64,000 nucleotides of DNA from Alcaligenes endophyticus (GTDB lineage Bacteria; Pseudomonadota; Gammaproteobacteria; Burkholderiales; Burkholderiaceae_B): assembly GCF_026344035.1 (NCBI RefSeq), contig NZ_JAPKND010000009.1, positions 1-64,000 of the forward strand, in the 5' to 3' direction. Below, piece after piece: positions 1-10,757 of this stretch. The notes under the pieces are model-generated. The model was not told where the DNA came from. It worked only from the letters and a program-made list of their open reading frames with translations, and ran no database searches. The translations under genes were made by a program, and so were the position numbers. Numbering within the stretch: position 1 is the first letter of the stretch; each line of letters begins with the position of its first letter.

Positions 1-1
1 C

Positions 2-769
2 CGCTTGGCCCCTTATTATCGTGTCGTGGCGCCCGATGTTGCTGGCCGCGGCCGTTCCGACTGGTTGGCAGATCCCGGGTCTTATACGGTGATTCAGTAT
101 GTTGCGGACATGCTGGTGTTACTAGCACGTTTGCAGCCTAGGCAACTCCATTGGGTAGGCACCTCCATGGGAGGGCTGATCGCCTTAGGCATGCGGGCAA
201 TATTACTAAACTCTGAGCGTACGCGCCCCATAAATGGAAGTGGGCTTCCGCCACAAGCCGCATTTTCTTTCGGTAAGTTGGTTTTAAATGATGTAGGCCC
301 AAGTTTAAGCTTGGGAGGGGTTCAACGTATTGCACAGGTGCTTGTGCAAGAGCAAGAGTTCGAAACCTATCAGCAAGCGCTTGCTTATGTGCAGTCAAGC
401 TCTGAACACTTAGGCTTGTTGGACGCTGAAAGCTGGGACGCGCTGACGCGTTATCAATATGTGGAGCATGATGGACGTTGGCGTCGTCACTTTGATAATC
501 GTTTGACCCAGTCGTTTACACAACAGGCACAGAGCGATCTGGCTCAGGCTCAAGCTTTATTGTGGGAAGGCTATGAACGTTGGCCCGCACCAGTTCTGAT
601 TTTGCGCGGGGGGCGATCTGATGTGTTGAGTGCGCCGCAAGTGCAACAGATGCTAGGGCGTCATCCCGACGCCCAGGCCCACGAACTACCCGGTATAGGG
701 CATGCTCCTAGCCTGCTCCGAGAGACTGAGCTAGCGTTAGTTGAGCAATTTTTGCTGGAGCGATCATGA
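2..769 (+). CDS. alpha/beta hydrolase, 5' end outside window
   Basis: A serine hydrolase of the alpha/beta fold whose substrate cannot be told from sequence. The visible part starts at the strand that carries the VVAPDVAGRGRSDW motif; family members normally have about 40 residues before it, including the oxyanion HG motif, so the true start lies left of the window and the TTG at 5 is not a real start. Visible catalytic elements are the nucleophile elbow GTSMGG, an Asp in LRGGRSDVL and a His in GIGHAPSL near the C-terminus. The stop overlaps the next gene by four bases (ATGA), suggesting translational coupling to the PHP-domain gene. Confidence 0.85.
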   Translation, partial: RLAPYYRVVAPDVAGRGRSDWLADPGSYTVIQYVADMLVLLARLQPRQLHWVGTSMGGLIALGMRAILLNSERTRPINGSGLPPQAAFSFGKLVLNDVGPSLSLGGVQRIAQVLVQEQEFETYQQALAYVQSSSEHLGLLDAESWDALTRYQYVEHDGRWRRHFDNRLTQSFTQQAQSDLAQAQALLWEGYERWPAPVLILRGGRSDVLSAPQVQQMLGRHPDAQAHELPGIGHAPSLLRETELALVEQFLLERS

Positions 770-1605
770 CGTATTTAAAAGTAGATTTACATTGCCACTC
801 GACGCGCTCAGACGGTGTGTTGTTGCCTGAGCAGGTGGCGACTCGCGCCTATGAAAATGGTGTGCAAATGTGGGCACTCACCGATCATGATGAGCTAAGC
901 GGTATACCCAGTGCGCGGTCTACGGCCGAAGACTTAGGCATGCGGTTTATTAATGGTGTGGAAATATCCACCACGTGGGCTGGGATCACGGTACATATTG
1001 TGGGCTTGAACTTTGATGCGGAACATCCCGCATTACGTGATAATCTTGACCAACTACGTACCGGTCGCTTAGCGCGTGCCCATCGTATTGCAGAGGCTTT
1101 AGCCGAGCAAGGGGTCGAGGGAGCCTACGAGGGGGCACTTAAGTTTGCCGCTAACCCCGCCATGTTAAGCCGTACTCACTTCGCGCGTTATCTGGTTCAG
1201 GCGGGCTATTGCGAGCACATACAGCAAGCGTTTAACCGCTGGCTCGCGGATGGTAAGCCAGCTAGCGTACCTATGCAGTGGGCTACCCTAGAGCAAGCCG
1301 TAAGCTGGATACGTGCAGCGGGTGGCGTGGCGGTGATCGCTCATCCGGGACGTTATAAATATACTGCGCTGCAATTCCAATCCTTATTCGAATATTTTAA
1401 AGAACTAGGCGGGGTAGGGATAGAAGTGCTGACCGGCAGCCATACGCTTGAAGACTACAAAACCTACGCTAAAGTAGCTAAGCATTATGGCTTTTTAGTG
1501 TCTTGTGGTTCCGACTTTCATGGCCCTAGCGAGGGTCAGATAGACCTAGGACACTTGCCTCCCTTACCCGAGGGCCTAACGCCCATTTGGAAAGATTGGT
1601 GGTAA
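766..1605 (+). CDS. rnm: PHP-domain phosphoesterase, RNase AM (TrpH/YciV) family
   Basis: Metal-dependent PHP-family phosphoesterase, 279 aa. The four PHP motifs are visible: HCHSTRSDG near residue 9, TDHDELSG near 38, VEISTTW near 65 and late histidines in VIAHPGRYKY and CGSDFHGPSEG. Length and motif order fit the TrpH/YciV group, whose E. coli member is a 5'-3' exonuclease acting on 5' ends of RNA and DNA and on 3',5'-nucleoside bisphosphates. The ATG overlaps the preceding hydrolase stop, and greB follows 13 bases downstream, so the three genes look like one transcript. The family is clear; the exact substrate is inferred from the family. Confidence 0.88.
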   Translation: MTYLKVDLHCHSTRSDGVLLPEQVATRAYENGVQMWALTDHDELSGIPSARSTAEDLGMRFINGVEISTTWAGITVHIVGLNFDAEHPALRDNLDQLRTGRLARAHRIAEALAEQGVEGAYEGALKFAANPAMLSRTHFARYLVQAGYCEHIQQAFNRWLADGKPASVPMQWATLEQAVSWIRAAGGVAVIAHPGRYKYTALQFQSLFEYFKELGGVGIEVLTGSHTLEDYKTYAKVAKHYGFLVSCGSDFHGPSEGQIDLGHLPPLPEGLTPIWKDWW

Positions 1606-1618
1606 AGGTAAAAAAAGA

Positions 1619-2209
1619 ATGAGTAAAGCATTTGTTAAAGAAAATGATCATCAAGAGGATGATGATTTCCCCGAGATCCCCGCATTGCCTGCAGGTACGA
1701 AAAACTATATGACCGTGCAAGGCTATCGTAGTTTGCGCGCTGAATTAGTACACCTGCTCAACAAAGAGCGCCCCGATATGGTGCAGGTAGTCTCTTGGGC
1801 CGCTTCTAACGGCGATCGCTCTGAAAATGGGGATTACTTATACGGTAAAAAACGCTTGCGTGAAATTGATCGGCGTATCAGGTTCTTGACCAAGCGTTTA
1901 GAGCTGGCCGAGGTGGTTGACCCAGGCTTACAGCCCAATAAAGATCAAGTTTTTTTTGGTGCCACCGTGCTGTATAGCGATAAGGTCGGAGAGGAGTTCC
2001 GGGTCACGATCGTGGGGGTAGACGAAGCGGAGCCATTACAAGGAAAAATTAGTTGGGTTTCCCCGGTAGCACGCGCATTGATAAAGTCCCACGAGGGAGA
2101 TACGGTTGTTTTGCGTACACCTGCCGGTATTGACGAGCTCGATGTGTTGGAAGTGAGCTACCCAGAACCCGCGCCGCCAGCAGATCCTGATGGTAGTAGT
2201 CCTATTTAA
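1619..2209 (+). CDS. greB: transcription elongation factor GreB
   Basis: Rescues backtracked RNA polymerase by stimulating cleavage of the nascent transcript. After an acidic N-terminal extension of about 25 residues, the coiled-coil domain begins at NYMTVQGYRSLRAEL, and the tip motif SNGDRSENGDYLYGKKRLREIDRRIRFL is split by acidic residues that place Mg2+ in the polymerase channel. The C-terminal FKBP-like domain (about residues 100-185) follows. The 196-aa length is slightly longer than E. coli GreB (158 aa) because of the N- and C-terminal extensions. The start follows a purine-rich AAAGGTAAAAAAAGA ribosome site. Confidence 0.92.
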   Translation: MSKAFVKENDHQEDDDFPEIPALPAGTKNYMTVQGYRSLRAELVHLLNKERPDMVQVVSWAASNGDRSENGDYLYGKKRLREIDRRIRFLTKRLELAEVVDPGLQPNKDQVFFGATVLYSDKVGEEFRVTIVGVDEAEPLQGKISWVSPVARALIKSHEGDTVVLRTPAGIDELDVLEVSYPEPAPPADPDGSSPI

Positions 2210-2291
2210 GTCACAATACGGCACCCTTGGGCCTGCTTACAGGTAAAATGCCGCTATTCCTATTTCTTTTACTTTAGCCTACAGTCAAACC

Positions 2292-5200
2292 GTGAGCCAC
2301 ATTCTGTATTATTCTGGGTCCTCCATTTTGTCCTCGTTCCGTCGCGAGCGCTTGCTCGAGCGTCTGGCACAGTTGCAACTCCCCGTCGCTGATATACGCG
2401 CTTTGCACGAATATTATGTTTGGACAGCAGAGGGTGGCCTGACCGATGAGGGTCAGCAGCAACTATCACAGTTACTCGACGATGGCATGCCCCGGGCTTC
2501 CATCCAAGAAGCCAAAGGCGATTTGGTGTTGCGCGTTGTCCCACGTTTGGGCACTATTTCTCCATGGGCAAGTAAGGCAACTGATATTGCGCAAAATTGC
2601 GGTTTAGCGGATGTGCGGCGCATTGAGCGTGGCGTACGTTATATTATTACGCCGCAACGTGGCTTATTGGGTGCTAAATCGTTTGAGCAAAGCCAACTGG
2701 GTCAAATCGCTGATATCTTCCATGATTGCATGACTGAAACCGTGGTCGATGCCGATTTTGATGGTCAGGCTTTGTTCGTCGAGTTGCCGGGTAAGCCTAT
2801 GGCCGTGGTGGATACCATGGCAGGAGGGCGGGCAGCCCTAGAGCAAGCTAACGTCAATATGGGCTTGGCCTTGTCGGATGACGAAATCGATTACCTCTAC
2901 GAGGCGTTTGATCGCTTGCAGCGCAATCCGCACGATGTAGAGTTAATGATGTTTGCTCAGGCCAATAGTGAGCATTGTCGTCATAAAATTTTTAATGCGC
3001 AGTGGGTGATCGACGGTCAGCCTCAAGGTAAAACCCTATTTGGCATGATTCGCGATACACATAACGCCCAACCCGAGCGTACTGTTGTTGCCTATGCCGA
3101 TAACGCGGCGATTATGCAAGGTGGGCAGGCAACTCTCTTTCATGCTGGGCATAGTGATGCCGAAGATGGTCCTGTGTATCAGCGTCACTCGGCTATAGTG
3201 CATACACTGATGAAAGTGGAAACGCATAATCACCCTACGGCGATAGCTCCTTTCCCTGGCGCCTCTACGGGTGCCGGCGGAGAAATTCGCGACGAGGGCG
3301 CAACCGGTCGTGGTTCTAAACCTAAAGCTGGTTTAACAGGGTTTACCGTTTCTAATCTGCGTTTTGATCAATACCCCGAGCCGTGGGAAAACGACTCCCA
3401 TGGTTCTCCTGATCGCATAGCAAGTCCATTAGACATCATGATTGAAGGCCCTCTAGGTGGCGCGGCATTTAATAACGAGTTTGGCCGCCCTAACTTATTG
3501 GGTTATTTTCGTACCTACGAGCAAACTGCTGGCGAACAACGCTGGGGTTATCACAAGCCCATCATGATTGCGGGTGGTTTGGGCTATATCGATGATCGCC
3601 TTACCCATAAAGATCCCTTGCCGGTAGGCGCCTTGCTGATTCAACTGGGTGGCCCCGGTATGCGCATTGGTATGGGGGGGGGCGCTGCTTCTAGTATGAG
3701 CGTCGGGGTAAACCGTGTAGAACTGGACTTTGACTCCGTCCAACGTGATAACCCTGAAATGGAGCGCCGCGCCCAAGAGGTGATCGACCGCTGCTGGCAA
3801 CAAGGAGATAACAATCCGATCATTGCTATTCACGACGTGGGTGCAGGTGGTTTGTCAAACGCCTTTCCAGAGTTAGTGAACGATGCAGAGCGTGGTGCTA
3901 TTTTTGAGTTGCAACGTGTGCCGCTGGAAGAATCGGGTCTGTCGCCCGCAGAGATCTGGTCCAATGAATCCCAAGAGCGTTATGTATTGGCTATCTTAGC
4001 CGAAGATCTACCACGCTTTCGCCGTATTGCCGAGCGCGAGCGTTGTCCCTTCGCGGTAGTAGGGGTGGCCACAGAAGAACGGCATTTACGTGTCACCTTT
4101 GGTGAAGGCTTGCCGGGCATTGATGCCCATTACGCACCTAAGCCTGTGGCTGAGCGGCCCGTTGATGTACCTATGGATGTCATTTTAGGTAAAGCACCGC
4201 GTATGGAGCGCGATGTACAGCGCTTGCCTGGCGTGCAAGAGCCCCTAGATTTAACGGTGATTAAGCTAGACGAAGCTATTCGTCGGGTTTTGCGTCATCC
4301 TACTGTGGCCAGTAAAAATTTCTTAATCACCATTGGTGATCGCTCCGTCGGTGGTCTATGTAGCCGTGACCAATTAGTGGGGCCATGGCAAGTGCCCGTG
4401 GCTGACTGCGCGGTCACCTTGGCTGACTTTGAGTCCGTGCGTGGGGAAGCCATGTCTATGGGCGAACGCACACCTAGCGCGGTGATTAATGCTGCTGCCT
4501 CAGGTCGTATGGCAATTACCGAAGCGCTGACCAATTTGGTGGCCAGCGATGTGCGAGACATGAAGGATGTCAAACTGTCGGCCAACTGGATGGCTGCGTG
4601 TGGCACCGATGGTCAAGATGCCGCCTTGTACGACACAGTGCAAGCGGTCAGCGTGTGGTGTCAGGAATTGGGTTTATCCATTCCGGTAGGTAAAGATTCT
4701 CTATCCATGCGTACAGGCTGGGACCACAAGGGCGAGGCGCGTAATGTGATTTCTCCCGTATCCCTGATCGTGACCGCTTTTGCTCAAGTGGGCGATGTGC
4801 GACGTACCCTGACTCCACAGTTGCGCACTGATCAAGGCGATACCGCCCTAATTTTGATTGATCTGGGCCTGGGGCAAAAACGCATGGGTGCTTCTGTGCT
4901 GGCACATGCCTTTAATCAGGTAGGGGAAACCGTACCTGATATGCAAGATGCCCAAAGCCTACTGGCTTTCTTTACTATCGTGCGCCAGTTGCAAGCGCAA
5001 GGCCTGTTATTGGCTTATCACGATAGGTCAGACGGTGGCTTGTTGGCCACTGTGGCTGAAATGGCCTTTGCTGGGCGCACAGGCGTGTCGATTAACCTCG
5101 ATATGCTTACCGTGGATCCCTACACTGCCGACTGGGGCGATTATAAAATTCGACCAGAGCAGGTGTCCGTACAGCGTGACGAGGCCACCTTACAAGCCTT

Positions 5201-6350
5201 GTTTAACGAAGAGGCGGGTGCAGTGATTCAAGTGCCGTTAGCGCAACGCGATGTCGTCATGCAGAAACTGCGTGAAGTTGGGCTTTCCGCGAATTCTCAC
5301 GTAATAGGCAGCCCTAATAAAACAGATTTAATCGAGTTGTATCGCGATGGAGCCTGTATTTACCAAGCGAGTCGCGTAGAGCTGGCCAAAGAGTGGAGCG
5401 AGGTCAGTCGTCGTATCATGACCTTACGTGATAACCCTGCTACTGCTCAGGCCGAGTTTGATCTCTGGGATGATGTGCAAGATCCCGGTATTTCTCCGTC
5501 GGTAGACTTTAATCCACAAGAGGATATTGCGGCACCGTTTATTGCTACAGGGGTTCGTCCGCGTGTCGCCATCTTGCGCGAGCAAGGGTGCAATAGTCAG
5601 GTGGAAATGGCCTGGGCATTTGATACGGCAGGTTTTGAGGCCGTAGACGTGCACATGACTGATCTATTAAGTGGTCGGGTCTCTTTAGAAACCATGCAAG
5701 GCTTGGTTGCTGTAGGCGGATTTAGCTACGGTGATGTTTTAGGTGCTGGTGAAGGTTGGGCAAAAACGATTCGCTTTAACAGTCTCCTAGCGGATCAGTT
5801 TGCGGCGTTCTTTGGTCGCGACAACAGCTTTGCCTTGGGTATTTGTAATGGTTGCCAAATGATGGCGGCCTTGGCTCCTATGATTCCAGGTGCCGATTAC
5901 TGGCCGCGCTTCACTCGCAACGTCTCTGAAAAATACGAGGCACGTTTTTCGTCGGTGGAGATTGCTCAATCGCCTTCTATTTTCTTGCAGGGCATGGCTG
6001 GCTCCCGCCTGCCAGTCGCCGTTGCACACGGCGAGGGTTTTGCTAATTTCGCTCGTCAGGGGGATGCTAGCCAAGTGGCAGGAGCAGTGTATTTTGTTGA
6101 CCACAACGGCCAACGTACAGAGCGCTATCCTTTGAACCCGAATGGCAGCCCCAATGGCCTTACTGGAGTTACCACCGCCGATGGCCGTTTTACAGTCATG
6201 ATGCCGCACCCAGAGCGCGTTACACGTAATGTCATGATGTCTTGGGCTCCTGAAAAATGGCATGCTCAAGATCAAGGTCAGCAGCAAGAAAACGGCGGTT
6301 TTACACCATGGATGCGTATGTTCCGTAACGCTAGGGTCTGGATTGGTTAA
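2292..6350 (+). CDS. purL: phosphoribosylformylglycinamidine synthase PurL (large type)
   Basis: Converts FGAR, glutamine and ATP to FGAM, the fourth step of purine synthesis. It is the single-chain proteobacterial form of 1352 aa (E. coli about 1295). In order there are an N-terminal PurS-like domain, two AIRS-type ATP-binding halves (for example the [20 protein letters not shown] region) and a C-terminal class I glutaminase with Cys1185 in GICNGCQMM and the His/Glu pair in MPHPERV. The start is GTG at 2292; no in-frame ATG fits better. It lies directly upstream of guaB, so two purine genes are adjacent here. Confidence 0.97.
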   Translation: MSHILYYSGSSILSSFRRERLLERLAQLQLPVADIRALHEYYVWTAEGGLTDEGQQQLSQLLDDGMPRASIQEAKGDLVLRVVPRLGTISPWASKATDIAQNCGLADVRRIERGVRYIITPQRGLLGAKSFEQSQLGQIADIFHDCMTETVVDADFDGQALFVELPGKPMAVVDTMAGGRAALEQANVNMGLALSDDEIDYLYEAFDRLQRNPHDVELMMFAQANSEHCRHKIFNAQWVIDGQPQGKTLFGMIRDTHNAQPERTVVAYADNAAIMQGGQATLFHAGHSDAEDGPVYQRHSAIVHTLMKVETHNHPTAIAPFPGASTGAGGEIRDEGATGRGSKPKAGLTGFTVSNLRFDQYPEPWENDSHGSPDRIASPLDIMIEGPLGGAAFNNEFGRPNLLGYFRTYEQTAGEQRWGYHKPIMIAGGLGYIDDRLTHKDPLPVGALLIQLGGPGMRIGMGGGAASSMSVGVNRVELDFDSVQRDNPEMERRAQEVIDRCWQQGDNNPIIAIHDVGAGGLSNAFPELVNDAERGAIFELQRVPLEESGLSPAEIWSNESQERYVLAILAEDLPRFRRIAERERCPFAVVGVATEERHLRVTFGEGLPGIDAHYAPKPVAERPVDVPMDVILGKAPRMERDVQRLPGVQEPLDLTVIKLDEAIRRVLRHPTVASKNFLITIGDRSVGGLCSRDQLVGPWQVPVADCAVTLADFESVRGEAMSMGERTPSAVINAAASGRMAITEALTNLVASDVRDMKDVKLSANWMAACGTDGQDAALYDTVQAVSVWCQELGLSIPVGKDSLSMRTGWDHKGEARNVISPVSLIVTAFAQVGDVRRTLTPQLRTDQGDTALILIDLGLGQKRMGASVLAHAFNQVGETVPDMQDAQSLLAFFTIVRQLQAQGLLLAYHDRSDGGLLATVAEMAFAGRTGVSINLDMLTVDPYTADWGDYKIRPEQVSVQRDEATLQALFNEEAGAVIQVPLAQRDVVMQKLREVGLSANSHVIGSPNKTDLIELYRDGACIYQASRVELAKEWSEVSRRIMTLRDNPATAQAEFDLWDDVQDPGISPSVDFNPQEDIAAPFIATGVRPRVAILREQGCNSQVEMAWAFDTAGFEAVDVHMTDLLSGRVSLETMQGLVAVGGFSYGDVLGAGEGWAKTIRFNSLLADQFAAFFGRDNSFALGICNGCQMMAALAPMIPGADYWPRFTRNVSEKYEARFSSVEIAQSPSIFLQGMAGSRLPVAVAHGEGFANFARQGDASQVAGAVYFVDHNGQRTERYPLNPNGSPNGLTGVTTADGRFTVMMPHPERVTRNVMMSWAPEKWHAQDQGQQQENGGFTPWMRMFRNARVWIG

Positions 6351-6367
6351 AGACTTATGCGTATAAT
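6339..6367 (+). promoter_or_regulatory. candidate guaB promoter
   Basis: A perfect -10 hexamer TATAAT at 6362-6367 lies 25 bases before the guaB ATG, with TGGATT as a weak -35 at 6339-6344 (17-base spacing). It begins inside the last codons of purL, which would let guaB be expressed apart from purL. Confidence 0.4.
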
Positions 6368-6392
6368 CCATTTTTGGACGGAGTATTAAAAC

Positions 6393-7853
6393 ATGCGTCT
6401 CATCAAGAAAGCCTTAACCTTCGACGATGTGTTGTTGGTTCCCGCTTATTCCGAGATCCTTCCTCGCGATACCTCGCTAGTCACACGTTTTACGCGTGAT
6501 ATCTCGCTAAATATCCCTCTGGTGTCCGCCGCCATGGACACCGTTACCGAAGCGCGTCTGGCGATTGCGATGGCGCAAGAGGGTGGGATAGGAATTATCC
6601 ATAAGAACCTTAGTGCCGACGCTCAAGCGCGTGAAGTTTCACGCGTTAAGCGTCACGAGTTCGGTATCGTCATTGATCCTATTACCGTTACCCCCACCAT
6701 GAAAGTGCGTGATGCAATTGCATTACAACGACAGCATGGTATTTCTGGTCTGCCCGTTGTCGAGGCCGGCAAATTGGTCGGTATTGTCACCAATCGTGAC
6801 TTGCGCTTCGAAGAGCGCCTAGATGTCCCGCTGCGCGACATCATGACGCCTCAAGATCGCCTCGTCACCATGAGCGAGGGCGCGACGCTGGAAGAAGCAC
6901 AGTCCCTCATGCATCAGCACCGTTTAGAGCGTGTTCTGATTGTGAATGATCAGTTCCAGTTGCGTGGCCTGGCGACGGTAAAGGATATCGTCAAAAACAC
7001 GGAACACCCGCTGGCTTGTAAAGATGCTTTTGGCCAATTGCGCGTTGGCGCTGCTGTGGGTGTCGGTGATGGCACCGAGGAGCGAGTCGAAAAACTAGCC
7101 AATGCTGGTGTTGACGTGATTGTGGTGGATACGGCTCATGGTCACTCAAAAGGTGTTCTCGAACGTGTACGTTGGGTGAAGAAAAACTACCCCCGCATTC
7201 AAGTTATTGGTGGCAATATTGCTACGGCGGCGGCTGCGCGTGCTTTGGCTGACGCTGGGGCGGACGGCGTTAAGGTAGGTATAGGCCCAGGCTCTATTTG
7301 CACCACCCGTATCGTAGCCGGGGTGGGCGTGCCACAAATCTACGCCGTAGCCGATGTCGCCGAGGCATTGAAAGGCACAGGTATTCCATTAATTGCTGAC
7401 GGTGGCATTCGTTTTTCAGGCGACGTGGCTAAAGCCTTAGCTGCTGGGGCTTCTGCCTGCATGATGGGTGGCATGTTCGCAGGCACAGAAGAAGCGCCTG
7501 GCGAAGTGGTCTTGTTCCAAGGTCGCTCATACAAGTCCTACCGTGGTATGGGTAGTTTGGGTGCCATGGTGGAAGGTTCTGCCGACCGTTACTTCCAAGA
7601 ACCAGGCAGTAATGCCGAAAAACTGGTTCCTGAAGGTATTGAAGGCCGTGTTCCTTATAAAGGCAGTGTGTTAGCCATCATTTATCAATTAGTAGGTGGC
7701 ATACGCGCTTCAATGGGTTACTGCGGTTGTGCCACCATAGACGAGCTACATGAAAAAGCGGAGTTCGTGGAAATTACGGCTGCCGGTGTACGTGAATCCC
7801 ATGTACACGATGTGCAAATCACTAAAGAAGCGCCCAACTATCGCGCTGACTAA
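6393..7853 (+). CDS. guaB: IMP dehydrogenase GuaB
   Basis: NAD-dependent oxidation of IMP to XMP, the committed step to GMP. It has the full 486-aa form: a TIM barrel interrupted at about residues 95-205 by a pair of CBS domains ([24 protein letters not shown] is in the first) that bind adenine nucleotides. The catalytic loop GPGSICTTR places the nucleophile at Cys303. The flap motif and C-terminal K+ site region are intact. The start ATG follows GGAG in TTTGGACGGAGTATTAAAAC. A strong bidirectional terminator follows at 7891. Together with guaA at 10758 it supplies GMP. Confidence 0.97.
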   Translation: MRLIKKALTFDDVLLVPAYSEILPRDTSLVTRFTRDISLNIPLVSAAMDTVTEARLAIAMAQEGGIGIIHKNLSADAQAREVSRVKRHEFGIVIDPITVTPTMKVRDAIALQRQHGISGLPVVEAGKLVGIVTNRDLRFEERLDVPLRDIMTPQDRLVTMSEGATLEEAQSLMHQHRLERVLIVNDQFQLRGLATVKDIVKNTEHPLACKDAFGQLRVGAAVGVGDGTEERVEKLANAGVDVIVVDTAHGHSKGVLERVRWVKKNYPRIQVIGGNIATAAAARALADAGADGVKVGIGPGSICTTRIVAGVGVPQIYAVADVAEALKGTGIPLIADGGIRFSGDVAKALAAGASACMMGGMFAGTEEAPGEVVLFQGRSYKSYRGMGSLGAMVEGSADRYFQEPGSNAEKLVPEGIEGRVPYKGSVLAIIYQLVGGIRASMGYCGCATIDELHEKAEFVEITAAGVRESHVHDVQITKEAPNYRAD

Positions 7854-7890
7854 GTTCGTGTAGTGTAAAGTCAAACGGCGTATTGGGTTA

Positions 7891-7927
7891 AAAAGCCTCA
7901 GTTCACTTTGAATCTGAGGCTTTTTTA
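7891..7927 (+). terminator. intrinsic terminator after guaB
   Basis: Seven-base GC-rich stem GCCTCAG (7895-7901) / CTGAGGC (7914-7920), followed by TTTTTT and preceded by AAAA, so it can act for guaB and, from the other side, for the convergent phosphoesterase gene. Confidence 0.9.
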
Positions 7928-7959
7928 TATCACTACGGCAGGATAGCCATAGCCGATAG

Positions 7960-9087
7960 TTAGTGTGCTGGGCGTAAGATGATTTCAGTAATTTCCGCCG
8001 GAACGCCTAAGCGCAAGGGAAAGCCGGCCCATAGGCCAGTGCCGGTGCTGACGTATAGCAGCATGCCCTCTACCTGGTACATACCAGCAATAAAGCCCCC
8101 ATTCGCTTTTTCTACCACTTTGTGTAATCCTAGAATTTGCCCTCCGTGCGTGTGTCCGGATAGTTGTAGGTTTACGCCGGCGGCAGCATTGGTCGCGGCT
8201 TCGCTAGGGCGATGGCTCAGTGCAATAATCGGTATTCCGCTAGGCACGCCCTTTAGTGCCGCCTTGATATCGGGTGTCGCTTGGCTATGTTTAGACGATA
8301 CGGTGTCGGTAATGCCCGCAAGCGCTAGGGTACCGTGTCCTTTACTAATAAGGCGATGTTCATTTAATAAGAGCTGTATACCGATTTGGCTAAAGTGCTG
8401 CAGCCAAGATTGATAGTTCGTATAGTATTCATGGTTACCAACCACTGCATACACGCCGTATTTGGCATGTAAGTGTGCTAGCGGAGCGATATCCGCTAAG
8501 CGGTCGGAAACCGTACCATCAGCAAGATCGCCGGTGATGACAATCATATCCGGAGACAGCGCATTGGTTTTATTGACCACCGCATCCATCCAGTCCGCTT
8601 GTAGTAAACGGCTTGCGTGCAGATCGGTAAGTTGTACCAAACGGAATCCGTCAAATTCCGAGGCTAAGCCAGGAATATGCACCTCAATCGTCTGAATGTC
8701 AGGAACTTTGACTGCTTGGCCTACAGCAATAGGCGAGAGCGTTAGGGCGATGATTCCGATAGCAAGTCTAGGTCCCCTGGCTTGTAAAAAATAGCGGCCG
8801 CTGCGTTGATGAATCAGCCAAGCGATTCCTCCCACACTGTCCAACACAAACAGTAGGCAGGCTGAAATGATAATAACGCCTAGCAAGCCCCCCAGTAGCA
8901 TTAAGATCACTCCTGGCACCTCTGGTGAGGCTCGGCTACCCCAGAACAGAGCAAGCACCCGATGGTATTGGCTGACAGCGACAAGTAAGAAGCTGAGCAA
9001 GTAAACCCCGTACTTCGGTAAGCCCAAGCGCGCAACTAAACGCCAAGCTACATAAAGGGCTAATAATAAAGAAAGTAATTGAATCAC
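7960..9087 (-). CDS. membrane-anchored calcineurin-like metallophosphoesterase (YkuE type)
   Basis: Integral membrane protein of 375 aa with about four hydrophobic segments in the first 125 residues and a C-terminal metallophosphoesterase domain. The dinuclear metal motifs appear in order: QLTDLHAS, VITGDLADG, VGNHEYY, ALSHRPSEA and LSGHTHGGQ. This arrangement matches YkuE/YaeI-like phosphodiesterases; YaeI acts on UDP-2,3-diacylglucosamine-like or general phosphodiester substrates, but the substrate here cannot be read from sequence. It is convergent with guaB and shares its terminator. The start is ATG at 9087. Confidence 0.85.
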   Translation of the reverse strand: MIQLLSLLLALYVAWRLVARLGLPKYGVYLLSFLLVAVSQYHRVLALFWGSRASPEVPGVILMLLGGLLGVIIISACLLFVLDSVGGIAWLIHQRSGRYFLQARGPRLAIGIIALTLSPIAVGQAVKVPDIQTIEVHIPGLASEFDGFRLVQLTDLHASRLLQADWMDAVVNKTNALSPDMIVITGDLADGTVSDRLADIAPLAHLHAKYGVYAVVGNHEYYTNYQSWLQHFSQIGIQLLLNEHRLISKGHGTLALAGITDTVSSKHSQATPDIKAALKGVPSGIPIIALSHRPSEAATNAAAGVNLQLSGHTHGGQILGLHKVVEKANGGFIAGMYQVEGMLLYVSTGTGLWAGFPLRLGVPAEITEIILRPAH

Positions 9088-9325
9088 AGTAACATCCGCA
9101 AGGTAGTCAGCGCGGAGCTGACTCAGGTTTCTGGGTGATTGTACACATTGGGGTAACTGACCCTAGGCCTGTTTTAGGGATAAAAGATGTAAGCAAGCAC
9201 GTCGTATGCTGGTTTATCAGCAAGGTGAGAAACACTCTGCAAAATCTTGCAAGGCTTATACGCACACATGGCGCACTACATCGCTAGCATGAAATAGACT
9301 TTTTTGCGTTAATAAGGAGAAGTGT

Positions 9326-9700
9326 ATGAAAACCGTGCCTACAGTACTCCGCGGCATTGTAATGAGTTCCTTTTTGGTAGCTAGCATGGGGTTAAGTTCA
9401 GCTTATGCTATGCAAGCACAAGATAAGCGCATGATCCAAAGTAACTATGATCAAGCCATTGAACGTTGCGATGCCTTAGACGGCTCCGATAAGGACGTCT
9501 GCAAGCAAGAAGCAAAAGCGCAGCGCGAGGGCGCCAAGGCGGATGCTAAACAAGCTAAGAAGGAAGCCGAAGCAAGAGAGGAGGCGACTGCTGACAAGCG
9601 TGAAGCCGATTACAAACTTGCTAAAGAAAAATGCGAAGCCTTGTCCGGAGATGCGGAAGATGCTTGCCTAGCAGACGCCAGAGCCCAGTACGCCCAATAA
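9326..9700 (+). CDS. small exported charged protein with paired-cysteine repeats
   Basis: A 124-aa secreted protein of unknown function. The first 28 residues form a signal peptide ending AYA-MQA. The mature part is alanine/lysine/glutamate rich and helical, with two matching blocks: C-x-ALDGSDKDVC near residue 49 and C-x-ALSGDAEDAC near residue 102, each followed by an Ala-Lys/Ala-Arg stretch. The two CX9C-like pairs suggest disulfide-held helical hairpins in the periplasm. AAGGAG lies just before the ATG. Similar small proteins occur in Burkholderiales; I do not recognise a named family. Confidence 0.75.
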   Translation: MKTVPTVLRGIVMSSFLVASMGLSSAYAMQAQDKRMIQSNYDQAIERCDALDGSDKDVCKQEAKAQREGAKADAKQAKKEAEAREEATADKREADYKLAKEKCEALSGDAEDACLADARAQYAQ

Positions 9701-9730
9701 AAAGTGTGGCGTAACGCAGGAATCGGCGGT

Positions 9731-10582
9731 TTAATCGCTACTGAGTTCAATAAGCAGTTTGCTTAAGGCTTCAGGGGCACTAATCATGGCCATATGCCCA
9801 CACGCCAATTCCTGCGTATCCCAGTTCTTTTGTTCGGCCGCCCATTGGCGTGAGGCATCGACACCTTTGAACGCCGGGGCGGTGCAAGAAATATAGGTGC
9901 AGGGTAAGTGATTGCCTATGTGAGAGTTTTGCAGATTAAGGGCCGACTCATAAACACTAAGAGGCTGTGGCGTCAGGCGGCCAGCCACAAACTCAATATC
10001 AGACTCGGCACTAAGGCCTAGAGCATGTGCTGGGGGGGCCGGCATAGCGGGTACGTTATATTGACTAGCTAATTGCCGCATTTTCTCTACGGTTGGAGCA
10101 GGTAAAGTGTCAAACGTACTAAGACCGTTCGGTAAAATAAACGCATCTAGGTAAATAAGTTGGCGCAATTGCTTGGGCAAGGCATCAGCGACCCCACTAA
10201 TTACGAGACCAGCAAAGCTGTGACCCACTAATACCACGTTGCACAACTGCTCCCACCGTATAAGGTTGGCAACATCATCAATAAAAGTATCTAAGGTGAT
10301 ATCAGCGCTAAGTAGGTGGCTACGCTCACCTAGACCAGTTAGGGTAGGGGTGTAGACAGTGTGACCTTGAGCCCTTAGCAGAGCAGCTACTTGTTTCCAG
10401 CACCAGCCGCCGTGCCAAGCGCCGTGAACCAGTACAAACACTAGAGAATCCTGTGATTCTTGCTGTGCGCAATCAAATTGCATGCCCGCCAGCGTGCGGT
10501 GCTTAGTGCTGGTACTGTAGTGTTGGCTGGCGGTATCGATAGAAGACGTATCTTCAGGGTATTCTTTCTTCCGAGTAGACAT
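9731..10582 (-). CDS. alpha/beta hydrolase, esterase (EstC/salicylate-esterase-like)
   Basis: Cytoplasmic alpha/beta hydrolase of 283 aa. After a hydrophilic N-terminal tail of about 45 residues comes the oxyanion motif VLVHGAWHGGWCW, then LTGLGERSHLL, the nucleophile elbow VGHSFAG, a late Asp and the His of CGHMAM. The HGAWHGGWCW form is typical of plant methyl-esterase/hydroxynitrile-lyase-like and bacterial pyrethroid-type esterases, so a small-ester hydrolase is likely. GGAG ten bases before the ATG supports the long start at 10582; an internal Met at residue 34 is the alternative. The gene is convergent with the small exported protein gene. Confidence 0.82.
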   Translation of the reverse strand: MSTRKKEYPEDTSSIDTASQHYSTSTKHRTLAGMQFDCAQQESQDSLVFVLVHGAWHGGWCWKQVAALLRAQGHTVYTPTLTGLGERSHLLSADITLDTFIDDVANLIRWEQLCNVVLVGHSFAGLVISGVADALPKQLRQLIYLDAFILPNGLSTFDTLPAPTVEKMRQLASQYNVPAMPAPPAHALGLSAESDIEFVAGRLTPQPLSVYESALNLQNSHIGNHLPCTYISCTAPAFKGVDASRQWAAEQKNWDTQELACGHMAMISAPEALSKLLIELSSD

Positions 10583-10707
10583 AGTTAAAAGCTCCGAAAT
10601 GATCCTCTCTACTTTACTGGTTGATGCGTGCTAACACCAGTGCAATGGGGTAAATAAGTCTAAGGGCGGTGAACTCAGCGCTAAGGTTTCCTAAGATGGT
10701 CGACACG

Positions 10708-10737
10708 GGGTAAAATGGTAGTCTTTATTCTTTACCC
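10708..10737 (+). repeat. inverted repeat in guaA leader
   Basis: GGGTAAA (10708-10714) pairs with TTTACCC (10731-10737), 20 bases before the guaA start. A second GGGTAAA lies upstream at 10648-10654. It could be an operator or leader hairpin; there is no family match I can name. Confidence 0.4.
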
Positions 10738-10757
10738 TATTTAGGCAAAACATCTCC

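Noticed and set aside
5787-6371. 194-codon open frame on the minus strand
   Set aside because: Lies wholly opposite the conserved C-terminal part of purL, has no ribosome site and no recognisable domain.
7979-8413. 144-codon plus-strand frame
   Set aside because: Antisense to the metallophosphoesterase gene, whose metal motifs are intact; composition is that of a shadow frame.
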